Source: Alphaproteobacteria bacterium
GTDB taxonomy: Bacteria; Pseudomonadota; Alphaproteobacteria; Micavibrionales; Micavibrionaceae
DNA length: 58,022 bases
Reading direction: 5' to 3'
Assembly (NCBI GenBank): GCA_021775915.1
Contig: JAJFGW010000043.1
Span: forward strand, 1 to 58,022
The translations under genes and the position numbers were made by a program. Below are positions 23,368 through 32,352 of the stretch, piece by piece. The notes under the pieces are model-generated. The model saw nothing but the letters and a program-made list of their open reading frames with translations. It was not told where the DNA came from and ran no database searches. Each line of letters begins with the position of its first letter. The first letter of the stretch is position 1.

Positions 23368-24096
23368 ATGGTCGAACCCGTTGAAATATATCTACTGAAT
23401 AAGAAAGTCAGGCTATTGCAGCCGGAGAAGGGCTTTCGTCCCGGGCTGGATAGCGTGATGCTGGCCGCGAGTTGCCCGGTACAAGCAGGGCAGAGCGTTC
23501 TGGATATGGGCTGCGGGGTTGGTGGTGCGGCCTTTTGTTTGCTTTACCGTGTGCCGAAAATTCATTTGACTGGTGTTGATGTTCAGGAAGACTATATTGC
23601 GCTGGCAGAGCGAAACGTTTCATTGAATGAAGCAGACAGTCGCGCAGAGTTTGTTTGTAGCGATATTTGTGATTTTAAAGCAGAAGAGCGTTTCGATCAT
23701 ATCATTTGTAATCCGCCGTTTCTGGAATCCGGGCAGCATATAGCCTCACCTGATGAGGGGCTTGCCGTGGCGCGGGGGCATAATGAAGAACTATCTCTCA
23801 AAGACTGGATTGATGCCGGGTTTCACAATCTTAAACCGGGCGGTAGCCTGAGCATGATTCACCGGGCAGATAGTATTGACCGCATTATCCGGGGCATGGG
23901 GAAGCGTTTTGGCGCGATAGAAATTATTCCGCTCTGGCCGAAAGTGGGCATGAAGTCCAAGCGTGTGATTGTGCGGGCACTCAAAGACCGTAAAACACCG
24001 GCAAGCATCCATGCCGGGCTGGTTTTACATGAAACGGACGGTGAATATACAAGCGCTGCCGATAAAGTCTTGCGTGATGCAGAACCTCTTGTATAG
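23368..24096 (+). CDS. trmN: TrmN6-like tRNA(adenine-N6) methyltransferase
   Basis: The 242-residue protein is a class I SAM methyltransferase with VLDMGCGVGGAAFCLL as the SAM loop and the N6-adenine signature NPPF in HIICNPPFLESG. Its N-terminus, KVRLLQPEKGFRPGLDSVMLAA, is characteristic of the TrmN6/YfiC family. That family modifies A37 of tRNA1(Val). The exact substrate is inferred from family. It is followed 8 bases later by the S49 protease gene, an arrangement common in alphaproteobacteria, where polyprenyl synthase is the divergent neighbour. Confidence 0.88.
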   Translation: MVEPVEIYLLNKKVRLLQPEKGFRPGLDSVMLAASCPVQAGQSVLDMGCGVGGAAFCLLYRVPKIHLTGVDVQEDYIALAERNVSLNEADSRAEFVCSDICDFKAEERFDHIICNPPFLESGQHIASPDEGLAVARGHNEELSLKDWIDAGFHNLKPGGSLSMIHRADSIDRIIRGMGKRFGAIEIIPLWPKVGMKSKRVIVRALKDRKTPASIHAGLVLHETDGEYTSAADKVLRDAEPLV

Positions 24097-24104
24097 TAAG
24101 CGCC

Positions 24105-24974
24105 ATGAACGAACATATTGAAAAAGCTGTTAAATTTGTAAAATCTCTGCCGCTCATTGGTGACTGGCTGGAAAAACACCCAAAGGTGAGCGTTATTCGC
24201 TTTTCCGGGGTTATTGCCGATGCGGGTGTGCGCAAGCAGGGCATCAGCCATCACCGTTTTGCCAAAGTCATTGAAAAAGCCTTTGGTAAGGCGGACAAGG
24301 CCGTGGTGCTGGTGATAAATTCACCCGGCGGTTCTCCGGCTCAGACCTCGATGATTGCCAATCATGTCCGGCAACTGGCGGAAGAAAAAGAGCTTCCTGT
24401 TTATGCTTTTGTAGAGGACGTGGCGGCATCGGGCGGGTATTGGCTTGCTTGTGCTGCTGATGAAATTTATACGCAGGAGACTTCTGTTGTAGGCTCAATC
24501 GGGGTTATCTCTGCCAGTTTCGGCTTTGAGGATTTCATAGAAAAGCACGGCATTAACCGCCGCGTTCATACATCGGGCAAAGAAAAATCTTTCCTTGATC
24601 CTTTTGTGCCGGAAAAGCCGGGAGATATTACAAGATTGAAATCTATTCAGAAAGAAATGCATACGTCCTTTAAAGACTGGGTCAATCAGCGACGTGGCGA
24701 AAAGCTCAATGGCGCAGACAAGGACTTGTTTGAAGGCCAGTTCTGGACGGCCGCGCCCGCGCAGGAACACGGCATTATTGACGGCGTTTCTGATATGCGC
24801 CCCCTCATGCGTGAAAAATACGGCGATGACGTTAAGTTTATAGATTTGACTCCGGAACGAAAAATACCGTTGCTCGGTGCTTTGAGTGCAAAGCTTGAAA
24901 TGCAGGGCGGTTTGGCCGATGAAGTTCTCGATACGTTGGAAAATCGCGCGCTCTGGTCACGTTACGGTTTGTAG
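24105..24974 (+). CDS. S49 family peptidase (SppA/SohB-like)
   Basis: The 289-residue protein has the signal-peptide-peptidase core: VVLVINSPGGSPAQTSMI, the nucleophile segment VEDVAASGGYWLACAADEIY, and TSVVGSIGVISASFGF. The lysine base lies in TSGKEKSFLDPF. The length is that of the short SppA forms, which assemble as multimers and degrade residual signal peptides and membrane peptides. No clear transmembrane helix is present, so it may be peripheral or cytosolic. It sits directly after the trmN-like gene and converges with the hypothetical gene at 24977, only 2 bases apart. Confidence 0.9.
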   Translation: MNEHIEKAVKFVKSLPLIGDWLEKHPKVSVIRFSGVIADAGVRKQGISHHRFAKVIEKAFGKADKAVVLVINSPGGSPAQTSMIANHVRQLAEEKELPVYAFVEDVAASGGYWLACAADEIYTQETSVVGSIGVISASFGFEDFIEKHGINRRVHTSGKEKSFLDPFVPEKPGDITRLKSIQKEMHTSFKDWVNQRRGEKLNGADKDLFEGQFWTAAPAQEHGIIDGVSDMRPLMREKYGDDVKFIDLTPERKIPLLGALSAKLEMQGGLADEVLDTLENRALWSRYGL

Positions 24975-24976
24975 AG

Positions 24977-25705
24977 TTATTGCCCGCCGGGGATGAAGCC
25001 CCTGAGTTTTTTAAGTACCTCGTTGCCTTTATTTTTCAGGATTTGCTTGCCGATACCCTTTAGACCATCATCCATATGACAGGGGTTGGTTTTAATATCA
25101 ATTTTTGTATGATTAACAGTCACTGAACTCTCACCCGGGGGCACGTTTATAATATCGTAATTTTTGTCAATGCTGTTCCAACGTATGACAGCATTACCTT
25201 CCGGCACGCCGTGTTCTTTTAGCCTTGCCATGATAGCATTGAATTGCGAGCGCTCAAGGCTGTTATAAACAAAGACAGGTTGCGTTTCACCTTCGTTATA
25301 GAGGACGCCCTGGACGCCATTATCGAAGGAATACACTCTTTGGGAGAATGTGGTGGGGTATAGCACCATATTACCAAAGTCCTTTGTGAGCTTTAGTTGT
25401 TCGGCAGCGCTTTTATTAGGCATCCATGCAAGAGTGCCTTTATATTTTTCCAGATCTTGTTGGACTTCTCTGAATATGCGACCGTTTCTTTTGCTGGCTT
25501 CTGTGCCATCACCGCAAGCTTTAACGGCGGCCTCTGCAATTTCGGTACGGGCGGCATCAAGTTCATCGCCATAGACGTTAGCATCATAAGCATAATGCAC
25601 GCCGGCGGCGATACCAAATACGGCAACAATGCCGATGGCGGCTCTGCCCAAAGGACTATTCAGCATTTCTGCGGCTACAAAAGCTCCAAAAAGATCATCT
25701 AACAT
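24977..25705 (-). CDS. Membrane-anchored hypothetical protein
   Basis: The 242-residue product has one hydrophobic segment near the N-terminus (PLGRAAIGIVAVFGIAAGVHYA, about residues 18-40), a predicted helical region to about 110, and a likely beta-rich domain after that (PVFVYNSLERSQFNAIMARL and NAVIRWNSIDKNYDIINVPP). Two cysteines are present (about residues 64 and 216). I do not recognise a family. AAAGGAAC precedes the start at about 10 bases. It follows the gene at 25724 by 18 bases and is probably co-transcribed. Confidence 0.65.
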   Translation of the reverse strand: MLDDLFGAFVAAEMLNSPLGRAAIGIVAVFGIAAGVHYAYDANVYGDELDAARTEIAEAAVKACGDGTEASKRNGRIFREVQQDLEKYKGTLAWMPNKSAAEQLKLTKDFGNMVLYPTTFSQRVYSFDNGVQGVLYNEGETQPVFVYNSLERSQFNAIMARLKEHGVPEGNAVIRWNSIDKNYDIINVPPGESSVTVNHTKIDIKTNPCHMDDGLKGIGKQILKNKGNEVLKKLRGFIPGGQ

Positions 25706-25723
25706 GTTACAGGTTCCTTTAAA

Positions 25724-26206
25724 TTATATGCCGCTAAAACGTGTAATTACTTGACTGAGGTATGCTGGGATAGTGTCAGGTTTGTTTTCGTGTTTGGCCA
25801 GCATGGCATCTTTGACACCTTCCTTCTTGGGCTGAACATAAAATAGAGCCTGTTTTGGCGTATCTCCCTTAAACTCTGCGTGGACGAATGCGGCTTTTAG
25901 CTTTTCGCTATCACTGCGAGGCTTTAAAATAATTTCAATATGTTTGGCCTGATCCCACATAGCGGCAATCTTTTCCGGGGAGTCTGTTTCACAGATCATG
26001 TTGTCTTCGTTGAAGGCGTCACAGCAAATATTCATGAGTCCTTCATCATAAACTGGAGATAGCTTAAGACTACTATAGGCTTTAATGCTCAGCTTAAAGT
26101 CTGCACCAAAACTTTTTTCAACGGCTTCTTTAAAATTACGTGTTAGATCGACAAATTGTTCTGCAGAAATGTCTTTCTTCGGGTTTTCTATAGTCCAGCG
26201 TTCCAT
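25724..26206 (-). CDS. Hypothetical cytosolic protein with a masked ribosome binding site
   Basis: The 160-residue product has no signal or membrane segment. It has a predicted alpha/beta fold with a central cysteine-containing stretch (LMNICCDAFNEDNMICET, about residues 57-74) and a segment HAEFKGDTPKQALFYVQPKK. The family is not recognised. GAGGAG (26219-26214) is a strong ribosome binding site 7 bases before the ATG, but the whole of it lies in the descending arm of a hairpin (see 26214-26240). It probably forms an operon with the downstream gene at 24977. Confidence 0.65.
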   Translation of the reverse strand: MERWTIENPKKDISAEQFVDLTRNFKEAVEKSFGADFKLSIKAYSSLKLSPVYDEGLMNICCDAFNEDNMICETDSPEKIAAMWDQAKHIEIILKPRSDSEKLKAAFVHAEFKGDTPKQALFYVQPKKEGVKDAMLAKHENKPDTIPAYLSQVITRFSGI

Positions 26207-26213
26207 GACACTT

Positions 26214-26240
26214 CTCCTCTAAATTCGAAATTTGGAGGAG
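26214..26240 (-). promoter_or_regulatory. Hairpin covering the ribosome binding site of the gene at 25724-26206
   Basis: On the minus strand CTCCTC-C-AAATT, a 3-base loop and AATTT-A-GAGGAG pair in 11 positions with one mismatch. The right arm is the ribosome binding site itself, 7 bases before the start codon. There is no T run after it, so it does not look like a terminator for the upstream ygjV-like gene. The AU-rich upper stem and paired GAGGAG are what an RNA thermometer or attenuating leader looks like; the trigger is unknown. Confidence 0.55.
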
Positions 26241-26264
26241 GATACGACACAGCCAAGCAATATG

Positions 26265-26765
26265 TCAAACTTTTTCTTTCTTCATACGATAAATCGTCAA
26301 AGCATTGGCAGAGAGGAATAATATCTCTAGCATCGTGCCACCGATGGAGAGTTGAAGGGCGTTATAGATGAGCCACAAAGCCGTTCCGGCAAACAGGAAC
26401 AGCCTCATTTTTAAACCCGACAAAAAGAACATCGCATAAGTGCCACCCAGACCTGCGGCGATGGGGAGGCAATCGACAATAGTTTCAACAGAAAGCAAAA
26501 GAGGCGCGTAGGACAGGAAAAATAGCGGTGCGAGCGGCTTTGCCCAATGCTTGATGGTCAGGAAAGCGCGGATGCTGGCAATGGCCGCTGCCCCGGCTCC
26601 GGCATAAGCGCCTAGTAACAAGAGGTGCAGCGCTAAAATAAACCCGGCCATGCCGAGAAAAAATTTCAGGTGAACATCGCTTTTTGACAGATAGCCGGAC
26701 AGGCCGCAAAGAAAGCACAATATGCCCAGGCCTTGAATGAAATAGATATTCTCAAGCAAAAGCAT
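26265..26765 (-). CDS. YgjV-family inner membrane protein
   Basis: The 166-residue protein consists of five or six membrane helices in short succession, with the LSKSD element near residue 27 and a closing TIYRMKKEKV on the cytosolic side. Its size, helix spacing and pattern (GFILALHLLLLGAYAGA, then a short charged loop) match the YgjV family of inner membrane proteins, whose function is not known. It starts 5 bases after the glycyl-tRNA synthetase stop and is probably translated by coupling. Confidence 0.7.
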   Translation of the reverse strand: MLLLENIYFIQGLGILCFLCGLSGYLSKSDVHLKFFLGMAGFILALHLLLLGAYAGAGAAAIASIRAFLTIKHWAKPLAPLFFLSYAPLLLSVETIVDCLPIAAGLGGTYAMFFLSGLKMRLFLFAGTALWLIYNALQLSIGGTMLEILFLSANALTIYRMKKEKV

Positions 26766-26770
26766 GCTTC

Positions 26771-28333
26771 TTATTTTTCCATCAAGGCCATTTCCTTACG
26801 CATATATTCAGCGACATTATCCATGACAATGCGTTCCTGTTTCATGGTGTTGCGGTGGCGCACGGTGACGGTCTGGTCTTCGATTGTGTCGTTATCAATC
26901 GTAAAACAGAATGGCGTGCCGATTTCATCTTGCCGGGCGTAGCGCTTGCCGATGTTCTGTTTGATGTCCAGATCAACCGGGAAATCTTCGCGCAGTTCCA
27001 TATAGAGCTTTGTTGCTAGTGGTACATGCTCTTCCTTGGCAGTCAAAGGCAGGATGGCCGCTTTCTTTGGCGCAACGGAAGGGTGGAAGTTTAAATAAAC
27101 GCCACTGGGCCGGTTTGGATCGGGCGTGTAAGCTTCGCAAATGAGCGCGAGAACGCCGCGTGTTAGTCCTGCCGCCGGTTCGATGACATGCGGAACATAG
27201 CGTTCATTGTCACGCGCCGGATCAAGATAGTCCAGCTTTTGGCCGGAGGCTTCTGCGTGGGCTTTTAGGTCAAAGTCGCAGCGGTGCGCCACACCTTCAA
27301 GCTCACCAAAGCCGGGCGCGGTGAAGGGGAAGCGGTACTCAATGTCGGCCGTGCCCAGACCTTCTTTGGCGTAATGTGAAAGCTCGTCTTTGTCGTGATC
27401 GCGTTTGATGAGGTTGCTTCCGGCAAGGCCGATCGATTCCCAGAATTTCATACGTTCTTCGAACCAGAAATCGTGCCATTTTTTGACTTCGTCAGGATGG
27501 CAGAACCATTCCATTTCCATTTGCTCAAATTCGCGGGAGCGGAAAATGAAGTTACGCGGTGTAACCTCGTTACGGAAGGCCTTACCGATTTGGGCAATCC
27601 CGAACGGCATCCGTACGCGCGAGCTGTCTACCACGTTTTTGAAATTGAGAAAAATTCCCTGCGCTGTTTCCGGGCGGAGATAGGCTTTGTTGTCTTCACT
27701 CGCCGTTGCCCCGACATGGGTGTCGAACATGAGATTGAATTCTTTTGGTTCGGTCAGGGTGCCTTTTTCTTTGGTGTCAGGCGCGATAATTTTTTCGTAG
27801 TCTTTGGTGTCAAGACTCACAAGCGTTTCAATTTTGTAATTTTCTTTAGACCCTTTACCGATTTTTTTGATGCGTTTGTCTATTTCTGTGGCTTCAGCAT
27901 CTTCATGCAGGGCGAGCCAGGCACCATCACCGTCATTAGGGATCAGAACAATCAAATGGTCAGCACGGTATCTTTTCTTGGTTTCTTTACAATCCACCAT
28001 AGGGTCACTAAAGCCGCCAACATGCCCTGAAGCTTCCCATGCTTTCGGGTTCTGGATGATGGAGCTGTCCAGCCCGACAATTTGCAGTGGCTCTCCGTCC
28101 GGGCCGATTGGCGGAGTGGTGACCATTTGTTTCCACCATAAATCGCGCAGATTGTTCTTTAGCTCCACGCCCAGAGGGCCGTAATCCCAAAATCCGTTAA
28201 TGCCGCCGTAAATATCAGAAGCCGGGAAGACAAAGCCGCGTCTTTTACACAGGGCAACAATGTCTTTCATATCAACTGTTTCGTTATTCTCGTCTGGCAT
28301 GTTCGGGCTTTCTGCTTGTTTGGGCTGAGACAT
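26771..28333 (-). CDS. glyS: Glycyl-tRNA synthetase, single-chain (alpha2) type
   Basis: The 520-residue class II synthetase charges tRNA-Gly. It begins after a short acidic leader with the alpha2-type signature RRGFVFPASDIYGGINGFWDYGPLGVELKNN, followed by SGHVGGFSDPMVDC and LRPETAQGIFLNF (motif 2 region). RNEVTPRNFIFRSREFEQMEMEWF comes next, and it ends with ARQDEIGTPFCFTID in the anticodon-binding domain. The usual alphaproteobacterial enzyme is the unrelated alpha2beta2 form (GlyQ plus GlyS), so this is notable. AAGG precedes the start. The ygjV-like gene follows in the same transcript. Confidence 0.95.
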   Translation of the reverse strand: MSQPKQAESPNMPDENNETVDMKDIVALCKRRGFVFPASDIYGGINGFWDYGPLGVELKNNLRDLWWKQMVTTPPIGPDGEPLQIVGLDSSIIQNPKAWEASGHVGGFSDPMVDCKETKKRYRADHLIVLIPNDGDGAWLALHEDAEATEIDKRIKKIGKGSKENYKIETLVSLDTKDYEKIIAPDTKEKGTLTEPKEFNLMFDTHVGATASEDNKAYLRPETAQGIFLNFKNVVDSSRVRMPFGIAQIGKAFRNEVTPRNFIFRSREFEQMEMEWFCHPDEVKKWHDFWFEERMKFWESIGLAGSNLIKRDHDKDELSHYAKEGLGTADIEYRFPFTAPGFGELEGVAHRCDFDLKAHAEASGQKLDYLDPARDNERYVPHVIEPAAGLTRGVLALICEAYTPDPNRPSGVYLNFHPSVAPKKAAILPLTAKEEHVPLATKLYMELREDFPVDLDIKQNIGKRYARQDEIGTPFCFTIDNDTIEDQTVTVRHRNTMKQERIVMDNVAEYMRKEMALMEK

Positions 28334-28395
28334 GAAATATTACCTTTTTACTGTTCTTATGTGATTAAGGTATAACGCGGCTATGCCACATAAGT

Positions 28396-28429
28396 AAATA
28401 CCGGATGAGAGGGCACTCATCCGGTATTT
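28396..28429. terminator. Perfect 14-bp inverted repeat, probable terminator
   Basis: AAATACCGGATGAG, a 6-base loop and CTCATCCGGTATTT form a perfect 14-base-pair stem 28 bases after the stop of the minus-strand gene at 28457. On the minus strand it is followed by the AT-rich ACTTAT rather than a clean T run, though the stem itself ends in TATTTA. It lies upstream of glyS, whose promoter must fall between it and 28340. Confidence 0.65.
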
Positions 28430-28456
28430 ATACGCAAAAGTGAAGGGTTCGCGTAT

Positions 28457-28978
28457 TTAGATCTTTTGGTCAGTAGCGAAGACAGTATCGCACCATGTTT
28501 GAACTTTGCCGGAGCGATACGTATCACGGGCATAGGCTTCGCACAGAACGCGCCCGCCGCTTTGCCCGTTGATGGAAATGTCATGTTCCCAGTAATTCAG
28601 GCCAAAAGTCTTGGCGCAGAAATCCCAGTTATTGACAGCAGAAACATTGATGAAGCCCGCTTTTATGGGACGGGTTTCTATGGCTTCCCCGCCGTTAAGC
28701 TTGGCTTGTACGAAATCTTTACATTGCCTTATTCTATATTTTGTATCTTGTGGAGCTTTGCTTTGGTTGCCTGCGTAATAGTAATAGACCAGCTCATATT
28801 TAAATTCTTCCTGCTTAATAACGACAAGTACGCCCAGAAGGCTTAAGACAAGAACAAAGCTTGCCAGACGCCAGTTCTTGGTTAGCGTATAAAGGCCGTC
28901 ACCCCAAATCTTCCCGATAAGGAGGATGGCAATAACCGCAAATCCGACTGCTATGTATATTCCGTAACTTTCTAACAT
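28457..28978 (-). CDS. Membrane-anchored hypothetical protein
   Basis: The 173-residue product has two membrane helices near the N-terminus (about residues 5-25 and 37-54) separated by a short basic loop, then a periplasmic-type domain of about 115 residues. That domain holds four cysteines (CKDF, FCAK, VLCEAYARD, TWCD), enough for two disulfides, with conserved-looking Trp and Tyr (NNWDFCAKTFGLNYWEHD). The family is not recognised. It is followed by the 14-bp inverted repeat terminator. Confidence 0.65.
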   Translation of the reverse strand: MLESYGIYIAVGFAVIAILLIGKIWGDGLYTLTKNWRLASFVLVLSLLGVLVVIKQEEFKYELVYYYYAGNQSKAPQDTKYRIRQCKDFVQAKLNGGEAIETRPIKAGFINVSAVNNWDFCAKTFGLNYWEHDISINGQSGGRVLCEAYARDTYRSGKVQTWCDTVFATDQKI

Positions 28979-29068
28979 AATTTAATTTTACATATAAAAT
29001 CGTTGAAAAACAGTTATTTATTACTAGATCTTGAATAGAAGTTTTTTATTATTTGTATAAAAATTGAT

Positions 29069-29569
29069 ATGGTTTCTCTTATGATTCAAATAAAACAGGC
29101 AAAAAACTCAGATGTTCGGGCCCTTTGCGGTCTGGTTGAGCACAAGGATTCGGGCTATTTTGAGCGCTGCCTGGAAGAACAGAAAGAGGGCAGGCGGCAG
29201 GTCTTTATTGCACAAACTGATAAAGGTGTGGGCTATGGGGTGCTGAACTGGTCACCACAATATGCTCTTTATAAGAGGCTTGGTATCCCGGAAATTCAGG
29301 ATTTGAACGTTATTTCGGTGGCCCGGCGGCAGGGAGTAGCGACGGCCATGATAGAGTATTGCGAAAATCTGGTGGTCGAGGCGGGCTGTGAACATATAGG
29401 TATCAGCGTCGCTCTTTATAAAGATTATGGCCCGGCACAGCGTTTGTACGCGAAGCTGGGTTATTTACCAGATGGCAACGGTGTGACCTATGACCGGGAG
29501 GCAGTTAGCCCCGGTGAGATTCGCCCGGTCGATGATGATTTGTGCCTTATGATGATAAAGGCGCTTTAA
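29069..29569 (+). CDS. GNAT-family N-acetyltransferase
   Basis: The 166-residue protein has the GNAT fold: an N-terminal strand IQIKQAKNSDVRAL, the acetyl-CoA loop VARRQGVATAMIEYCE (R-x-x-G-V-A) near residues 88-104, and GISVALYKDYGPAQRLYAKLGYLPDG, the C-terminal signature. The substrate is unknown. Neither the ATG at 29069 nor the one at 29081 has a ribosome binding site. TATAAA lies exactly 7 bases before 29069, so the message may be leaderless. Confidence 0.85.
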   Translation: MVSLMIQIKQAKNSDVRALCGLVEHKDSGYFERCLEEQKEGRRQVFIAQTDKGVGYGVLNWSPQYALYKRLGIPEIQDLNVISVARRQGVATAMIEYCENLVVEAGCEHIGISVALYKDYGPAQRLYAKLGYLPDGNGVTYDREAVSPGEIRPVDDDLCLMMIKAL

Positions 29570-29651
29570 AGATTTCATTTTTGCTGGAAATGAAGTGTAA
29601 CAAACGCTAATCTGTGACTCGCTTCAGAGAATAAAAATCAACGGGGAATGA

Positions 29652-32351
29652 ATGATGCCTGATAAATGGGTCTATAGCTTTGGTGGTGATCTTACCGAAG
29701 GACGAGCGGACATGCGCGAGCTTTTGGGGGGCAAGGGGGCCAACCTTGCGGAGATGTCATCTATCGGCTTGCCGGTGCCGGCGGGCTTTACGATAACCAC
29801 GGAAGTTTGCACTCATTATTACGGTAACGAAAATACTTATCCCGACAGTTTGAAAAAAGAAGTGCTTGAGGCGATTAAGCTGCTGGAAAAGGAAATGGGT
29901 GCGGGGTTTGGCGATATTGAGAATCCGCTTCTTGTTTCGGTGCGTTCCGGGGCGCGGGTGTCGATGCCGGGGATGATGGATACGGTTCTTAATCTTGGCC
30001 TGAACGATGAAACGGTCGAAGGTCTTGCGAAGAAGTCAGGCGATGCGCGTTTTGCGTGGGACAGTTACCGCCGCTTTATTATGATGTATGGCGATGTTGT
30101 GCTCGGCGTTGCGCACCATGATTTTGAAGATATTCTCGATAGCCACAAGCGCGATGAAGATATAACAAAAGATACTGACGTCACCGCGGAAGGCTGGAAA
30201 GGCGTTGTTGCTGAATTCAAAGAGCTGGTTGAGCGCGAGCTAGGTGCGCCGTTCCCTGATGCGCCGGAAGAGCAATTGTGGGGCGCGATTGGTGCGGTGT
30301 TTGGTTCATGGATGGTGCCGCGTGCTATGACGTATCGCACGATCCACGATATTCCGCATGATTGGGGTACGGCTGTGAATGTGCAGGCGATGGTCTTTGG
30401 TAATATGGGCGAAGACTGTGCCACCGGCGTGGCCTTTACACGCGATCCGGCCAATGGCGAGAATTATTTTTACGGTGAATATCTGGTCAATGCGCAGGGC
30501 GAAGATGTCGTTGCCGGTATCCGCACGCCGCAATCGCTTACTATTCAGGGCAAGGAGAAAGAAGGCAGCAGACTTCCGGCGATGGAAGAAATAATGCCGG
30601 AAGTTTTTTGCCAGCTTAATGATGTGCGTCATAAACTGGAAAAGCATTATCAGGACATGCAGGACATCGAATTTACGGTGCAGCAGGGCAAGCTTTATAT
30701 GCTGCAAACACGGTCTGGTAAGCGCACCACAGCGGCGGCGCTTAAGATTGCTGTCGATATGGTGGATGAGGGACTTATTACGCAGGAAGAGGCGTTACTG
30801 CGGGTTGATCCGCAAGCCCTTGACCAGCTCTTACATCCGACGCTTGATCCGATGGCGCATAAAAATGTGCTCACCAAGGGACTTCCGGCTTCTCCGGGTG
30901 CGGCTTGCGGCGCGGTTTATTTTAGTGCGGATGATGCTGAAACCAAGGCAGGCGAAGGAATAAAAGTTATTCTTTGTCGCCGGGAAACCAGCCCGGAAGA
31001 TATTCACGGTATGCATGCGGCGGAAGGTATCCTGACGTCGCGCGGGGGGATGACTTCTCATGCTGCTGTTGTGGCGCGGGGGATGGGCCGTCCTTGTGTT
31101 GCCGGCGCTGGAAGTATTCAGATGGATTATGAAGAAAAGAAAATGATCATCGGTGAGGCCGAGATTAAAGAAGGCGACATTGTCACCATTGATGGTACAA
31201 CTGGTGAAGCCATGCTGGGCGAGGTGCCGACGATCCAGCCGCAACTCTCCGATGATTTTAACACCATTATGGGCTGGGCCGATGAGCATCGCCGTATGAC
31301 TGTGCGTGCCAATGCTGAAACGCCGCTCGATGCTGAAACGGCGAAAAAATTCGGTGCGGCGGGGATTGGTCTGTGCCGTACTGAGCATATGTTTTTTGAT
31401 CCGAAGCGTATCCAGAATGTGCGCGAGATGATTTTCTCGACCAACGCGCAATATCGTCGTGATGCTCTTGATAAGCTGCTTCCGGCGCAGCGTGAGGACT
31501 TTATCGCGTTATTTAAAATTATGGAGGGTCTGCCGATTACGATCCGGCTCCTTGATCCGCCGCTCCATGAGTTTTTACCTCATAGTGAGGAAGATATTCA
31601 GAATTTTGCCGATACGGCCGGTTTTGAAACGGAAAAAGTGCGCCGCCGTTTGGGGGAGTTGCATGAAATAAATCCGATGCTGGGACATCGCGGTTGTCGC
31701 CTTGGTGTGACCTACCCGGAAATTTATGAGATGCAGGCGCGGGCGATTATTGAGGCCGCGATTGAGGTACAGGGCGCAATCCCGGAAATTATGATTCCGC
31801 TCGTGGCAACGCGTAAGGAGCTCGCTCTGATGAAAACGCTGGTTGAAGACACGGCCAAGGAGGTCTTCACGGAAAAGAATGCTACGGTTGAATATACCAT
31901 TGGCACGATGATTGAGTTGCCGCGTGCGGCGCTGACGGCTGATGATATTGCAGAGGAAGCCGCGTTCTTTAGTTTTGGCACGAATGATTTAACCCAGACG
32001 GCGTTGGGACTTTCGCGCGATGACTCGGCCAACTTTATGCCTGACTATATCCGCGAGGGTATTTTTGCTAAAGATCCGTTTGCGACGCTTGATCGCGAAG
32101 GTGTTGGGCAGCTTGTTCAAATGGCTGCGGATAAGGGGCGTAGCGCAAGGCCGGATATAAAACTCGGTATCTGCGGTGAGCATGGCGGCGACCCTTCTTC
32201 GATAGAATTTTGTGAGGATGTCGGGTTGGACTACGTGTCCTGTTCGCCTTATCGTGTGCCTATCGCAAGGCTTGCTGCGGCACAGGCCAGTATAAAATCA
32301 GGCAGGCGCCTGGGAAAGTCGCAAACGCAGCCTGAAAGGAGGGCTGCTTAA
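29652..32351 (+). CDS. ppdK: Pyruvate, phosphate dikinase
   Basis: The enzyme interconverts pyruvate + ATP + Pi and phosphoenolpyruvate + AMP + PPi. The 899-residue protein has the full three-domain layout. There is an N-terminal ATP-grasp domain (GGKGANLAEMSSIGLPVPAGF; SVRSGARVSMPGMMDTVLNLG) and a swivelling domain with the catalytic histidine in LTSRGGMTSHAAVVARGMGRPCV (about residue 465). The C-terminal PEP domain carries GIGLCRTEHMFF, LPHSEEDI and the catalytic cysteine in LGICGEHGGDP. GGGGAATG precedes the tandem ATG start. It makes PEP for gluconeogenesis when growth is on pyruvate or amino acids. A 51-residue membrane protein gene follows directly. Confidence 0.97.
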   Translation: MMPDKWVYSFGGDLTEGRADMRELLGGKGANLAEMSSIGLPVPAGFTITTEVCTHYYGNENTYPDSLKKEVLEAIKLLEKEMGAGFGDIENPLLVSVRSGARVSMPGMMDTVLNLGLNDETVEGLAKKSGDARFAWDSYRRFIMMYGDVVLGVAHHDFEDILDSHKRDEDITKDTDVTAEGWKGVVAEFKELVERELGAPFPDAPEEQLWGAIGAVFGSWMVPRAMTYRTIHDIPHDWGTAVNVQAMVFGNMGEDCATGVAFTRDPANGENYFYGEYLVNAQGEDVVAGIRTPQSLTIQGKEKEGSRLPAMEEIMPEVFCQLNDVRHKLEKHYQDMQDIEFTVQQGKLYMLQTRSGKRTTAAALKIAVDMVDEGLITQEEALLRVDPQALDQLLHPTLDPMAHKNVLTKGLPASPGAACGAVYFSADDAETKAGEGIKVILCRRETSPEDIHGMHAAEGILTSRGGMTSHAAVVARGMGRPCVAGAGSIQMDYEEKKMIIGEAEIKEGDIVTIDGTTGEAMLGEVPTIQPQLSDDFNTIMGWADEHRRMTVRANAETPLDAETAKKFGAAGIGLCRTEHMFFDPKRIQNVREMIFSTNAQYRRDALDKLLPAQREDFIALFKIMEGLPITIRLLDPPLHEFLPHSEEDIQNFADTAGFETEKVRRRLGELHEINPMLGHRGCRLGVTYPEIYEMQARAIIEAAIEVQGAIPEIMIPLVATRKELALMKTLVEDTAKEVFTEKNATVEYTIGTMIELPRAALTADDIAEEAAFFSFGTNDLTQTALGLSRDDSANFMPDYIREGIFAKDPFATLDREGVGQLVQMAADKGRSARPDIKLGICGEHGGDPSSIEFCEDVGLDYVSCSPYRVPIARLAAAQASIKSGRRLGKSQTQPERRAA

Positions 32352-32352
32352 A

